From: Siphonodentalium dalli
Lineage: Eukaryota; Mollusca; Scaphopoda; Gadilida; Siphonodentaliidae
Direction of reading: 5' to 3'
Assembly: GCA_032622095.1 (NCBI GenBank)
Contig: CP136066.1
Span: 108,585,319 to 108,649,318, forward strand
Length of the DNA: 64,000 nt
Shown: one piece after another, positions 46,389 through 58,284 of the stretch
Numbering within the stretch: position 1 is the stretch's first letter
How the letters are laid out: the number at the start of each line of letters is the position of its first letter
The notes under the pieces: generated by a model
What the model saw: the letters and a program-made list of their open reading frames with translations, nothing else
The model's database searches: none
Told to the model about the DNA's origin: nothing
Position numbers and translations under genes: made by a program

Positions 46389-47087
46389 TAACGTCTAATC
46401 ATTCACTGAGCTATCCCCTGTTAATGTAAAAATCAATTCCAAACTAGAAATTCAAAAGCTGTTAGGGGATTAGCATCAACTTCTTAACACGTTCACTGCC
46501 GTCTATGAGTTATTGGACATTATTAAAAAGTAGGTCACCATTGTTTATCATTGTTTATAATATTTTCATCAAATGTCACAAAACAAAACATAAAATGAAA
46601 AATCTGCTTCGAATTGTCACTAGATATATGCTCAAATAGTCCAACAATGAAGCATTATTCTACAGTTTGTAAATATTGAGTAATCGTGTCTTGAAAATTA
46701 ACACTGAATTCCCCATTTAAATGTTGCCACTTTACCTCCTCTTAAGAGCAACTGTGCACTGTGACGTTATTTTTTGTTTTGTTATATTCATTATACATGA
46801 TTTTATGATAAATTGTATTATTAATAAACCAAAAAAAAAAAAAATTATAAAAAAGAAAATATTAATTTTTTCCCAGATATATATTATAAGAGTATAAAAT
46901 GAAGCCATTGCGTTCATGAATAATTAAAGGTAGGAAGCAGGGACCAGCCTAGAAATGACCATGAATTCTGAATAGTGACTTCCATAGCAACATGCATAAC
47001 TGGCAAAATAAACAGTGTGATGAAGGTGGCATAACTCTATTATCAAACATTCAACAGAATATATTGTAGGCAATGCAGCTCGCGATA
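46389..47087. other. Spacer, nothing recognised
   Basis: AT-rich with a poly-A/T patch at 46830-46870. No gene recognised. Confidence 0.4.
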
Positions 47088-50000
47088 TAGTGTGGTCGTC
47101 GGGAGCTTGAACCTAGAAAAAATTGTTATAAAGCTGGTTTTGGTATCATTTTGTGTGGAAAAGTATCGGGAATGACATATCCAAAATCCGCTAAAATCCG
47201 CCTTGGGGAAAATTCAGGATTCAAGATGGCGTCCAAGATGGCGGCCAAAAATGAAAAATATTCCCAAAACAGCATTTGTCCTTTGTCAGGCAGAGATAAT
47301 GATATTGCTTTCGAAGAAATGTCATCACGTTTGACAGAAGATTCCACATGAGTCACATTGACCAAATATCGGTCACAGGGAGCCAGAAGGATGGCCACAA
47401 AGATGACCACCAAAATGACAATTATGTATTTTTTATTTTGTTGATAGAGATCGGCCAGTGATGACCAGCATATGGAAATGAGTCATAATTTCGGACTTGT
47501 GTATCAGATATATCAATATACTCAAACCTCATCCTTGTCATCTCCTACCAGTATTTCTTTTAAATGAATGCAGCCCTCTCTACAAGCGATAACACATGTG
47601 AGACAGATGCACACATATCACATGTTTTGTTTGTGTCATCTTACACTTGCACTGTACCGACTTGAGCAATACGCATTGGGCTTCATACTGGTCATTCATA
47701 ACTGGGCATGTTCCGCGACACGAAGTCCCCAACCCCATATATCATGATTCAATACGTCGTTATTCAGTGTTCTCCGATTCAAGACCGGCAGATGAACTCT
47801 GAGACTGTGATAGTTTGCCGCTCTTTCGTTTGGTAGTTTTTGGGCTCTAACGCAGTCAGTCTTGCTAGAAGATACCATGTCCATAAACTTCGCATGGCGA
47901 AGTGTATTTAGTTAGTCTTCTTTCTTACCACCACACACAAGGTAAAGCCGCATGTCGGCCTCGCCGATTGTTTCTGATTTGCAATAGACTCCTGCGTGAG
48001 TAATATTTTTGCGAACTTCAACAGACTCATGTTACCATGTCCGAATAATGCAGAGGTGGTATCACAGCATCCACATACATGTGCAAACAGGATATGGGAA
48101 GTTGTAAAATGTCCAGCCTTGCGCACTGTGTCGCCGAATCGCTATATGGCCGCACCACCTTTGCTAGTTTCCGAGCATCAGATTGTCGGCCATGTTCGAT
48201 TTCCAGTGACGATTCAAAAGAAGAATCAGATATGTATCGTCCGCGATAGCCATGATATTTCTTCCATGGGATTCAAACGCTGGGGCACGAGAAACTCTCA
48301 AAGTACCAACGTCACCACTGCAGTGAACTGCGTGCCCATCATCCGATCAGAGGCGCCCCTCAATTTGATGAACTGACTTTTGTTTCTCTCATTTGGGAGG
48401 AAAATTTTCTGGTTATTGTGGATCACTGTTTTGTCAGTGACCCGAACGTCGGCACGTTTTGCAGATTGTCGGATGTGCTCGTGATCTTTAATAGACGAGC
48501 TATGGCCGAACCATCGAACACGATGAAACTCGAGCCATACTCTTTGTTTGGACTTACTTCCTATAACGCATATGGCTACTTCCTTGTATGTTGAGTTTTT
48601 GATCCACTTCGCTGTATGGAGAACAGCTTCGCTACCAAGAATGGCGTCAATTCCCTTCTGTGAATATTCGCCTTCTAGAACGAAATCAGTCAGAGCCTTT
48701 GCCAATTCGTGTTTTCGCCAACATTAACGTGGACATCAGTCTGTTTTACTTGTGATGCTATATTGTGCCATCTTGTTCCTTTATCGATTCATTGTCCGCA
48801 GAACTGATGTCCTTCTCGACTGGGACAACTTCAGCTATCAACTTATTGAAAAGCGCACAATCAACTAGGTACAGATCAAGCAAGACCATCGACACTGCAT
48901 TTCAATATATCATGGGTCACTGTACCAACCCCTTCATCATCGAGGCGATACTCCATGAAGCTCACTACAGTATGAAATCATCCGAGCCAACTCACTATGT
49001 TCATTGACTTAGAGGTTATTGTGTTTACCGCCTTGAACCACAAAATGTGGCCGAAAGGGATACACGGGGTTTGTGTGTTCAATCTACGTACATGTTCCTC
49101 AACATACATGAGTGTAGAGTAAATGATGGGACGGAACAGAACATCTGATTTCTCAGCGGTCAGTGCCGTCCAGCGAGCAAGCACTTTGCATGAATCCTGA
49201 CCAGCTCGAGCTAGGTCTCAACTCTTACTGAAAAAACATGATGATGGCCACATGCGTCCGTGCTGTGATCAGATGGGAGGGTGTAAGATGTGGCCAAACG
49301 AAGAAGAGTTTTCAGTTTGATATTGGAAATTCCTTTGTCAATAACATCAACATATTTAGGGATGGACAGTCCTTTATCAATCAAGAGCTCATCAACCCTC
49401 AATTGCTTTTGTCTCATGATCACATATCATTGAAATTGCAATCATCCCCTGCCATCAAAGTTGGTAACAGAGAATCCCAACCGAAATTACTCGTTCACTA
49501 GTCACTTGGAAACAAACACATGGTTCATTTCTATGCCGAGTCCGAACAGTGATGGTGTTATAACCAAACGTGGACACGCGCCCTGCACAATGGCATGGTC
49601 GATGCTATTCTTCTTGACATAGGACCGAATTAAAATCTTGAGTAAGCTTTATCTTCAAAGTGTTTTGACCAAACAAATGCCTGTGTTTAGGCACTACAGA
49701 GACTGCGAGATGACTGCATTTAACGAAACAAAACAGTTTAAATATGGATTTTTTGTTTAAATACTAGATATAAAGTATACACTTAGTTGTTAATACATAG
49801 ATATCATATAATCATACTATATCTTGAGTAAGAAGGAACATATAATTACGAACACAGCAGACGATACATTTAGGTTCGATCACTCAAATTCGGTAAATGA
49901 TGACGTTAATCGCCGAGTTTAGTTGAAATCAACATGTGTGTGGGCTACATTTTATGAATATAATTATGAAATGAACATGTTGAAATTGACAAGCTTCAAA

Positions 50001-50899
50001 TTCGCCACCAATCGAAGTGGTCCCTCGCGTTACCATCAATACACTCGACAGCACAGATTCAGCTACATATTTTATATTATTTGATATGGATCATATATAT
50101 TCTGCAATAATCCATGAAAATCCACAAAAATCCACGAAATAGCGATTAGGATCTGTTCGTTTACATGCATAACTGTATTGGACAGAGTGTAATCTGGTCT
50201 GTTCATTTACGGAACTATGGCGTGTAATCCATGATCAATCATCTGGATTCTCCCACTAAATAACGAATCTGCGTATGTTGTCACCGTTAGGTTTCAACAG
50301 GAAACCTGTGACCGACTCCTAAAAACAACTTTCACTACTTTCACAATTAGAGTTATAAAATCGAAATGATAAATGAGAAACAACTGCGAACAATGTGAAC
50401 TATTGCTAACACAACTGAAGTGACATGCGATATGGCGTTCTATGATAACGCATGCACTTTATTACTTGAGCGCACACATGGCTTACGTGTATAATGGCGT
50501 TGTCCTCCAACGCTCGTAGAACGCGCTCTTTATTGTGGCACGCACGCTTGCATTGGAGTTCTACTTTAACGCTCTTTATTAGTGGAAGGCACGGGTGGCA
50601 TATACTGTTGTGGGTCGTACTATCGTATACTCATATGACAATTATCCATGCAAACTTGCCACTGATGCGTGGTTTGCGAACTCACACAAGTAAACTGTCT
50701 GCATGTATCTTATCTGCAATCGGTAATTTTGTGTCATAATGACGAAAATCCCTGCATGTATTCAAATGTCCGTAAAATAATTTCCCCAAAGCGGATTTTA
50801 GATATATTGTTGTCGAAATATTCCCGGTCAAAATGACACAAAAACTGGCTTTATAACAATTTTTTCTAGGTTCACTCTTCAAAACCACTACAACGACTA
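47088..50899 (-). mobile_element. Degenerate Academ-like element, about 3.8 kb
   Basis: Inverted ends share GAACCTAGAAAAAATTGTTA and AAATCCGCxTTGGGGAAA-type blocks (47112-47210 with 50760-50870). The outermost bases are TAGTG (left) and TAGTCG (right). The interior carries a decayed minus-strand gene (47908-49423). No clear target duplication. Much older than the 10.9-28.7 kb composite. Confidence 0.6.
47908..49423 (-). pseudogene. Decayed XPG-like transposase (Academ-like)
   Basis: Minus-strand frames, in order: VDELLIDKGLSIPKY (49390); SDVLFRPIIYSTLMYVEEH and ILWFKAVNTITSKSMNIVS (49150-48980); GVGTVTH (about 48920); the block SSSIKDHEHIRQSAKRADVR (48500) and LPNERNKSQFI (about 48400); IADDTYLILLLNRHWKSN (about 48240); and CGCCDTTSALFGHGN (about 48050). 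These correspond to the N-terminal region and the FDGY, DxD and GCD parts of the XPG/FEN1-like domain in the same large family. Several frameshifts and stops interrupt it. It includes an N-terminal region (IWFKAVNIITSK type) that the 10.9-28.7 kb copies seem to lack. Matching is to family patterns I remember, not to an alignment. Confidence 0.6.
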
Positions 50900-51169
50900 T
50901 ACTAATAGAAATTCTTTTACAACAATGAGACACTTTGTGGGCCAGATATATTTTTATTATTGATTTGGAAAATTTAATGCTCAAAAATAGCTAAAATTTA
51001 ATGAATATTTAATCCACTTTAATGCAACACCAAATAGTGAATTTCAAAAGATCTTTGAAAACTATATGATTTAATCAATCAAGTCATAAAAAATGAAAGT
51101 GTCCATGACACTCTACGTAGCTCAACTTTGCAAAGAAATTAAATTTTTGTGATGAGCAATAAATGGAAT
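50900..51169. other. Spacer, nothing recognised
   Basis: AT-rich flank between the degenerate transposon and the CCAAGATGGC repeats. Confidence 0.4.
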
Positions 51170-51870
51170 GATGAATTGAATTTTGAAATCCAAGATGGCA
51201 GCTGGCTGCCATGTTTTTTTTGCTGAATGACTCCAAAATGACTCGTAGCCTGTAGCCCATGCCAAAGGATTTAGTCATGCAAAGAGTAAAGATGGCTGTC
51301 GGCGGCCATGTTTTATGGCCGAATGACCCCAAAATGATTCGTTCCCATCTACATGTCAATGTCAACAGCCATGACAAATTTCATAATGATCCGTGCCAAA
51401 GGATTTAGTCATGCAAAGAGTAAAATCCAAGATGACTGCTGGCAGCCATGTTTTATGGTAGAATGTCAATATTAACATGCACGACAAATTCATGAAGATC
51501 AGACGTACACTCTGGCCTGTAGCCCATGCTAATCGATTACATTCTGAAATCCAAGATGGCCGTCGGCAGCCATGTTTTTTGGCCGAATGACCCCAAAATG
51601 ACTCGTTCCCATCTATATGTCAATATTTAATAACATCCACGACAAATTTCATGATGATCAGACAAACACTCCGGCCTGTAGCCCATGCTAATGGATTGAA
51701 GTTTGAAATTCAAGATGGCTGCTTTTGCCAAATGGCCCCAAAATTATTTGTTTCCCATCTACATGTCAATGTCAACAGCTGTGACAAATTTCTTAATGAT
51801 CTGACCAAAGGTACGACCTGCATGTAGCCCATGCTAATGGAAATTGTTCATGGACGTCCACACACACATG
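51170..51870 (+). repeat. CCAAGATGGC dispersed/tandem repeat block
   Basis: Repeats of CCAAGATGGC, GGCxGCCATGTTTTxTGGCC, GAATGACCCCAAAATGACTC, TTCCCATCTACATGTCAATG and TTTAGTCATGCAAAGAGTAA occur about every 120-150 bp, as in 39240-39620. Non-coding. Confidence 0.7.
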
Positions 51871-52379
51871 GACGATGGATACCAAACCATGGTAATAGCT
51901 CAAACTTTACAAGTAAAGTTGAGATAATAAGTTATTTCTTCCTATAAATCAGTTTATAAAGGAAAAGGATAAAACAAAAGAAAAATATTTTGTCCACCAA
52001 AAAATTGATAAAAACTATATATTACCAACGGGCTTATGACTTCAAAGCTCTGATTTTACCGCAACTGTCTCTTCACATGTAAATTCTGGGTCCCACGTAT
52101 AAATCTTGAGATGATGACTTTGTTAGCAGTTGGGTCTCCGGAACATGCACAAATTAAATCATGTTTCCATTTCTTGGTCATCAAAGACATCAGTGTCATA
52201 GGTCCATATAAGTGGGTATTATTGCTGTGAAACTATCCATAAAATAATTGTTCTTGGCTATATGTCACCATGCATGACTTTTGTCCAGTTGTAGAGTTGT
52301 AAGTGTGTTAATAGTTACTTGTGACGCCTGTTGATAAATTTTTCACTCATCAAATTGTTATCTGATATTACAAAATGGT
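51871..52379. other. Spacer, nothing recognised
   Basis: No gene or repeat family recognised; a retrotransposon 3' tail cannot be excluded at its right side. Confidence 0.35.
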
Positions 52380-52790
52380 GTATCTAACCACTCTTCGAAA
52401 ATTATAGTGTCCTCCGCTTCAACTACAACTTTGGGTTAGGTCATTCCACTGGTTGAGAACATGTTTTGTAAAGAGATATAGCCTAATGTCTTTGTTGCAT
52501 CTATTCAATCTGGATAATATACAGGTGCACTCCCAGCCTCATATCTGTATTTCTGCAGATGCAGCAACATCAATGTTACAGTGTCCCCGAATGATTTTGT
52601 ATATTTCTGTTAGGTCTCCTCTCAGTCTACAGTATTTTAGGGTAAGATTCAGTTTTGAAGCCTTCGCCGTATGATAGCTGGCATATTTTCGAAATGAGTT
52701 TTGTATCTCTCCTTTGGACTCCTTCCAATGCTTTGGAATGTTTGACCAGCCGTGAAGTTCGGATATCAAGTATGGCAGTATCCGTTAAAG
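52380..52790 (-). pseudogene. Non-LTR retrotransposon, reverse transcriptase 3' fragment
   Basis: Minus-strand frames read KALEGVQRRDTKLISKI and LSYGEG. After a frameshift near 52665 they read LNLTLKYCRLRGDLTEIYKI; after a stop, RLYLFTKHVLNQWNDL. This is the usual order at the C-terminus of LINE reverse-transcriptase ORFs (LExVQRRATKLI, YEERL, RRLRGDLIxVYKIL, FxxRVVxxWNxLP). At least one frameshift and several stops are present, so it is dead. Upstream coding sequence is absent: the 92-bp satellite starts where it should be. Clade (CR1/L2/jockey-like?) not determinable here. Confidence 0.7.
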
Positions 52791-52814
52791 TGAAATAAAA
52801 GTATCGTGAGATTT

Positions 52815-55083
52815 GAGAAGTATTATCACAAGCAACGTCCTTCCTTCTTACCAAATACGAACCTACATGTATCACACGAGTATGCAGTGTATGCTGCAAT
52901 ATAGGAATCCAGAAGGTATTATCACAAGCTACGTCCTTCCTTCTTACCACACAGCTACATGTATCACACGAGTATGCTGTGTATGATGCAATATAGGAAT
53001 CCAGAAGGTATTATCACAAGGTACGTCCTTCCTTCTTGCCACACAGCTCCATGTATCACACGAGTATGCAGTGTATGATGAAATATAGGAATCCAGAAGG
53101 TATTATCACAAGATACGTCCTTCCTTCTTACCACACAGCTACATGTATCACACGAGTATGCAGTGTATGATGAAATATAGGAATCCGGAAGGTATTATCA
53201 CAAGGTACGTCCTTCCTTCTTACCACACAGCTACATGTATCACACGAGTATGCAGTGTATGATGAAATATAGGAATCCGGAAGGTATTATCACAAGCTAC
53301 TTCCTTCCTTCTTACCATGCAGCTACATGTATCACACAAGACTTGAATTGTATGATGCAATATATAGGAATCCAGAAGGTATTATCACAAGCTACGTCCT
53401 TCCTTCTTACAATGCAGCTACATGTTTCACATGTTTATGCTGTGTATGATGCAATATAGGAATCCAGAAGGTATTATCACAAGCTACGTCCTTCTTACCA
53501 CACAGCTACATGTATCACACAATTATGTAGTGTATGACGAAATATAGGAATCCCGAAAGTATTACCACAAGCAATGTTAAAGTCCTTATAGGAATATAGG
53601 AATCCGGAAGGTATTATCACAAGGTACTTCCTTTCTTACCATGCAGCTACATGTACATGTTTCACACAAGACTTGAATTGTATGATGCAATATATAGGAA
53701 TCCAGAAGGCATTATCACAAGCTACGTCCTTCCTTCTTACAATGCAGCTACATGTTTCACACGTTTATGCCGTGTATGATGCAATATAGAAATCCAGAAG
53801 TTATTATCAGAAGCTACTTTCTTCCTTCTTACCATGCAGCTATATGTATCACACGAGTATGCAGTGCATGATGAAATATAGGAATCCAGAAGGTATTATC
53901 ACAAGCTACGTCCTTTCTTCTTACTACATAGCTAAATGTATCACACGAGTATACAGTGTATGATGAAATATAGGAATCCAGAAGATATTATCACAAGCTA
54001 CGTCCTTCCTTCTTAACACGCCGCTACATGCATCACACGAGTATGCAGTGCATGATGAAATATAGGAATCCAGAAGGTATTATCACAAGCTACGTCCTTT
54101 TTTCTTACCACATAGCTAAATGTATCACACGAGTATGCAGTGTATGATGAAATATAGGAATCCAGAAGATATTATCACAAGCTACGTCCTTCCTTCTTAA
54201 CACGCCGCTACATGCATCACACGAGTATGCAGTGTATGATGAAATATAGGAATCCAGAAGATATTATCACAAGCTACGTCCTTCCTTCTTAACACGCCGC
54301 TACATGCATCACACGAGTATGCAGTGTATGATGAAATATAGGAATCCAGAAGGTATTATCACAAGCTACGTCCTTTCTTCTTACCACATAGCTAAATGTA
54401 TCACACGAGTATACAGTGTATGATGAAATATAGGAATCCAGAAGATATTATCACAAGCTACGTCCTTCCTTCTTAACACGCTGCTACATGCATCACACGA
54501 GTATGCAGTGTATGATGAAATATAGGAATCCAGAAGGTATTATCACAAGCTACGTCCTTTTTTCTTACCACATAGCTAAATGTATCACACGAGTATGCAG
54601 TGTATGATGAAATATAGGAATCCAGAAGATATTATCACAAGCTACGTCCTTCCTTCTTAACACGCCGCTACATGCATCACACGAGTATGCAGTGTATGAT
54701 GAAATATAGGAATCCAGAAGGTATTATCACAAGCTACGTCCTTTCTTCTTACCACATAGCTAAATGTATCACACGAGTATGCAGTGTATGATGAAATTTA
54801 GGTATCCGGAAGGTATTATCACAAGAAACTTCCTTCCTTCTTACCATGAAGCTATAAGTATTACAACAGTATGCAGTGTATGATGCAATATAGGAATCCG
54901 GAAGGTATTATCACAAGCTACTTTCTTCCTTCTTACCACACAGCTACATGTATCACACGAGTATGCAGTGTATGATGAAAGATAGGAATCCGGAATGTAT
55001 TATCACAAGCAACGTCCTTCCTTCTTACCACACAGCTAAATGTATCACACGAGTATGCAGTGTATGATGAAATATAGGAATCT
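52815..55083 (+). repeat. 92-bp satellite array, about 25 units
   Basis: TATCACACGAGTATGCAGTG occurs at 52870, 52962, 53054 and so on, a 92-bp step. Each unit also has AAATATAGGAATCCAGAAGG, TATTATCACAAGCTACGTCC and TTCCTTCTTACCACACAGCT. In 53880-54790 two variants alternate (CACATAGCTAAATG and CACGCCGCTACATG), giving a 184-bp dimer period. Confidence 0.95.
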
Positions 55084-55084
55084 C

Positions 55085-55150
55085 GGGGAGAGCTTTCCAA
55101 TGAATGGCAACAAACCATATTTCCAATTAAATCCTGAAAGATTACCCATT
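55085..55150 (+). repeat. Half of a mariner-type hairpin MITE
   Basis: GAGAGCTTTCC.ATGAATGGC, CATATTTCC, AAATCCTGAAA and TTACCCAT match the inner half of the elements at 60282-60497 and 61628-61809. It begins exactly where the 92-bp array ends. Confidence 0.7.
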
Positions 55151-55151
55151 A

Positions 55152-55316
55152 ATATATATGCGAGTCTAGTCTCCCACAGGGAGCCTCACATATATAAGAG
55201 AATGTGCTGGCTTACAAGGTCAAGGTAAATATTGTTAGGCCAATGTATTCTCTTATAAGATATTGCATTGGCACAGGTTTTTCGAAAAATTTCAGGAAGC
55301 TCCAGTTATGAAAGGG
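55152..55316 (-). mobile_element. TTAA double-palindrome MITE, left-truncated
   Basis: Ends GCTCCAGTTATGAAAGGG followed by TTAA (55317-55320). Contains GGCTTACAAGGTCAAGGTAA and part of both hairpins. Confidence 0.7.
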
Positions 55317-55320
55317 TTAA

Positions 55321-55679
55321 ATCTAAAAGCTTGCCACATTCACAAGTCAGACTCAGTATCCGACACAAATGGCAATAAATTTCATTTCACATATAAATGT
55401 TTAACCAATCGTTTGAATGCTAGGTAATCTTCAGCAGCTCAGGGCCAATCAAATAATTTTTTTCTAATATTAAACATGTCTTCCACCCAATATCATTAAA
55501 GATGGTGTATCTCTTCCCTATTATTTCCTGCATTGATTCATGGTTAATAATACCGGTAATTTTGAGTCAAAGAGCCCAACCAACATAAGCTTCGGTCACT
55601 AGAAAATTTTATTTTCTAAATTTTCTTCCATGAACTGAGTCAGAAAATATGGCTATTTTTTATGGGAGACCAAATCCAC
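55321..55679. other. Spacer, nothing recognised
   Basis: Unique-looking AT-rich sequence. Confidence 0.35.
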
Positions 55680-55880
55680 TTTTAATAATTATTTGCGTTT
55701 AAGCGAAATTATTTGTGCTTAAGCACAGTTATTTGCACTTAAGCTCAATTTATAATAGTTGCGCTTAAGCACAAACAATTGTGCTTAAGCACAAATAAGC
55801 TATTTATACTTAAACACAATTATTTGCGCTTAAGCACAATTATATGCAATTAAGCACAATTATTTGCGCTTAAGCACAAA
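55680..55880. repeat. Palindromic 21-bp tandem repeat (CTTAAG core)
   Basis: About nine units of the type ATTATTTGCGCTTAAGCACAA. The sub-unit TTGTGCTTAAGCACAA is a perfect 16-bp palindrome. Two more echoes (GAGCTTGAGCACAAATAGC) lie at 56018-56050. Confidence 0.85.
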
Positions 55881-56052
55881 TACAGAATTTAAAAACTATT
55901 ACCTGACACACCCTGTTGATATTGGCAGAGTCCACCACACATTAGAAGTTCAAACATGGAGAAGCTTATTTTATTTTTGAGGAAAGATCTATGTTGATGG
56001 GAATGAAATGTACATATTTGAGCTTGAGCACAAATAGCTTAAGCGCAAATAG

Positions 56053-56215
56053 GAAGACTCGCATATATAAGCGAATACATTGGCCTAACAATATTTACAT
56101 TGACCTTGTAAGCCAGTGCAATCTCTTATATATGCGAGGATCGCAATGGTAGACTCGCATATATAAGAGAATGCACTGGCACAGGATCTTTAATGCTGCA
56201 CCAGCATAGTTCCCG
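56053..56215 (+). mobile_element. TTAA double-palindrome MITE, left-truncated
   Basis: Starts within the first hairpin (GACTCGCATATATAAG), includes TTGTAAGCCAGTGCA and the second hairpin, and ends CACCAGCATAGTTCCCGTTAA. It directly follows the CTTAAG repeat echo. Confidence 0.65.
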
Positions 56216-56598
56216 TTAACAATAATGCAAATGTGTCAAGAGTTTGATAGTATGTTGGTGCTATTGGAAGTATTTACAGGAAGAGGTAGAGCATCTTGGC
56301 AGACATACTGTGGACTTATTTCAGTGACTAATTCTTATCAGTTATTAACCAGACCCTGTACCCACTAGAAGAATGTAGCAATCAACTAAAATTATTAAAA
56401 ATTCCAACCACATCAACTGTACCATTTCAAAGAACACTACGTTCCAACTATGCACAAATGATAATATTTATAGCCTTTAGGCCATCAGGTTAATTAATTA
56501 TCTGTGTAGCGTCTTCCTTGAAACAGACAATTAAGTGCGAAATGCAGTGATTATTCATTACTAATTATTCTAGCATGGTTTATGAAGTTACTTAAATG
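56216..56598. other. Spacer, nothing recognised
   Basis: No gene or repeat family recognised. Confidence 0.35.
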
Positions 56599-56600
56599 TA

Positions 56601-57196
56601 CAGTAAAACCTCTCCAAACTGGACCCTCTATAAACCGATTTTGTCTCCATACCGAACAATTTGTCCGGTCTCGAATTGCATTCTCACTAAAAATTACCTC
56701 TGTAAACTGGAAACTCGCTATTCCGAACATCGGACGGCTTTTCTTTTATTTTTGTTCACTCAATGTGTTAAATATGTATACAGTTATCTAATCAGATATC
56801 TGCTGTTATAATCAGGTTCAAGCATTCGTCGAACAAAAGACTAATTAAATCGGTATGATTTGAGTACGAAATGACTCCTCTAATGATGTGACAATTTAAA
56901 AAAACGCGATTGACTGTAAAATTTATTGTTTCCATGTTTCCTGTCTTGTCTATACATGTATTTAATATACCATGTTCTTAATATAACATGTTTTATCTAT
57001 TGTTATTTATATTGTATTTGGTACTTGAATAAAGTTTAAATAATCATTATGAATTGATTGAGCTTCAATAACTCTTTGTCTTAGTAATGACGTCAATACA
57101 TTCCGATCGTAGTGTGATTTTCTAAAAACCGAAAACCTCTCTTAACCGAACAGTAGGGCTGTTCCAAAGGGTGTTCGGTTTGAAGAAGTTTTACTG
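56601..57196. mobile_element. Non-autonomous pogo/Tigger-like element, 596 bp
   Basis: TA flanks at 56599-56600 and 57197-57198. Ends CAGTAAAACCTCTCCAAACT and, inverted, CAGTAAAACTTCTTCAAACC. The sub-terminal ACCGAACA...GTCCGG phrases recur inverted (CCGAACAGTAGGG, GTGTTCGGTT). CAGTARAACCTC ends with a TA target are characteristic of Tc1/mariner-pogo (Tigger) elements. No transposase frame inside. Confidence 0.8.
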
Positions 57197-57298
57197 TATA
57201 TAGTATTATGTAATTATATAACCATAAATGTTACCACCAATATTGTTTTATATATTCGTTTTATGCAAATGAAGCATGCAATTATGGACTCAAAGGCT

Positions 57299-57740
57299 AA
57301 AGGTTCTTCCACACAGTGTTTGCTGTGTGGCATGCCACGCCATACGCATGTTTTTGTCTAATTTGAACACATAGGAGGCAATGAATGCTTGCAAACGGCG
57401 TGCGATGCGGGCAAGTCGCAAAATTCACAGAAAATGCTGCCACAGAATTTCATCGCTGTCCTAATCTAGTGGTGGGGCATAGCGCATACCGCACAATTCA
57501 TATGTGGTTGTTCGGCTGATTCTGACTTTTACAATGACAGTAAAGAACAAACACACTGAAAGCACAACAGTTTTCTGTCAAGGTCTGCTTTGGACTGTGA
57601 TTGTACATTGCTGTACCATGCAGTCATTTCATCCCTCAATATTAGGAAAAATTTACCACGGCAAATTTAATGCTGTAGCATCTTAGATACCAAATGTTTA
57701 ATACCATGCCGCACAACAAACGTGGTGTGGACGGGCCATA
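57299..57740. mobile_element. Possible hAT-like MITE, about 440 bp
   Basis: The left block AAAGGTTCTTCCACACAGTG with GTTTGCTGTGTGGCATGCCA pairs imperfectly with the right block CATGCCGCACAACAAACGTG and GTGTGGACGGGCCAT. GGCCCGTCCACAC-type ends occur in hAT MITEs. No 8-bp target duplication was found. Confidence 0.45.
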
Positions 57741-58028
57741 AGAGTTTATATCTAAATTTTCATGTGGGACACTTTAATGAAACTGAATATTTTACCAATA
57801 TATAATAACATGAAAATAATTGACAATGGCCTTATTCGGGAAGAATTTGTAGCCAATAAACATAAAGCAATGATTCCGCCAGAAAGAGTCATTGCATATT
57901 ATTATTTTATCAAAATGATCATGTTTTGTGCCTATTTTGATATAAAATTCATCCAAATAACTACCTTTGGTATGATTATACACTATTCCTCTATTAACAC
58001 CCCAGCGGAGTGTTCAATGTCCCTTTAA

Positions 58029-58284
58029 CCCTTTGAGTGCCAGGTCGATTTTTGTATCAACCCATATACCCTGTGCCAATGCATTCTCTTATATATGCGA
58101 GTCGACCATAGGTCGCCTCGCATATATAAGAGAACGCATTGGCCTAACAATTTTTTATCATTTGTTATTATTTTTTACAATTTTAATCATTTAAAAAAAA
58201 AAAAAAAAAAAAAAATAAAATTTGGGGTTGATTTTACAGACCGTAAATTAGGGCCGATGAGATCGGCCCCTGGCACTGAAAGGG
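58029..58284. mobile_element. TTAA MITE, second end type, 256 bp
   Basis: TTAA at 58025-58028 and 58285-58288. Ends CCCTTTGAGTGCCAGGTC and CCTGGCACTGAAAGGG are inverted. Contains one palindrome of the family (CATTCTCTTATATATGCGAG and its inverse) and an AT-rich core with a poly-A run. The same core occurs under different end sequences. Confidence 0.8.

Noticed and set aside
47996-48376. 126-codon plus-strand frame
   Set aside because: It is the antisense shadow of the decayed minus-strand transposase.
48978-49184. Considered as a separate small host gene
   Set aside because: Its order and motifs (FRPIIYSTLMYVEEH, WFKAVN) fit the N-terminal part of the decayed transposase.
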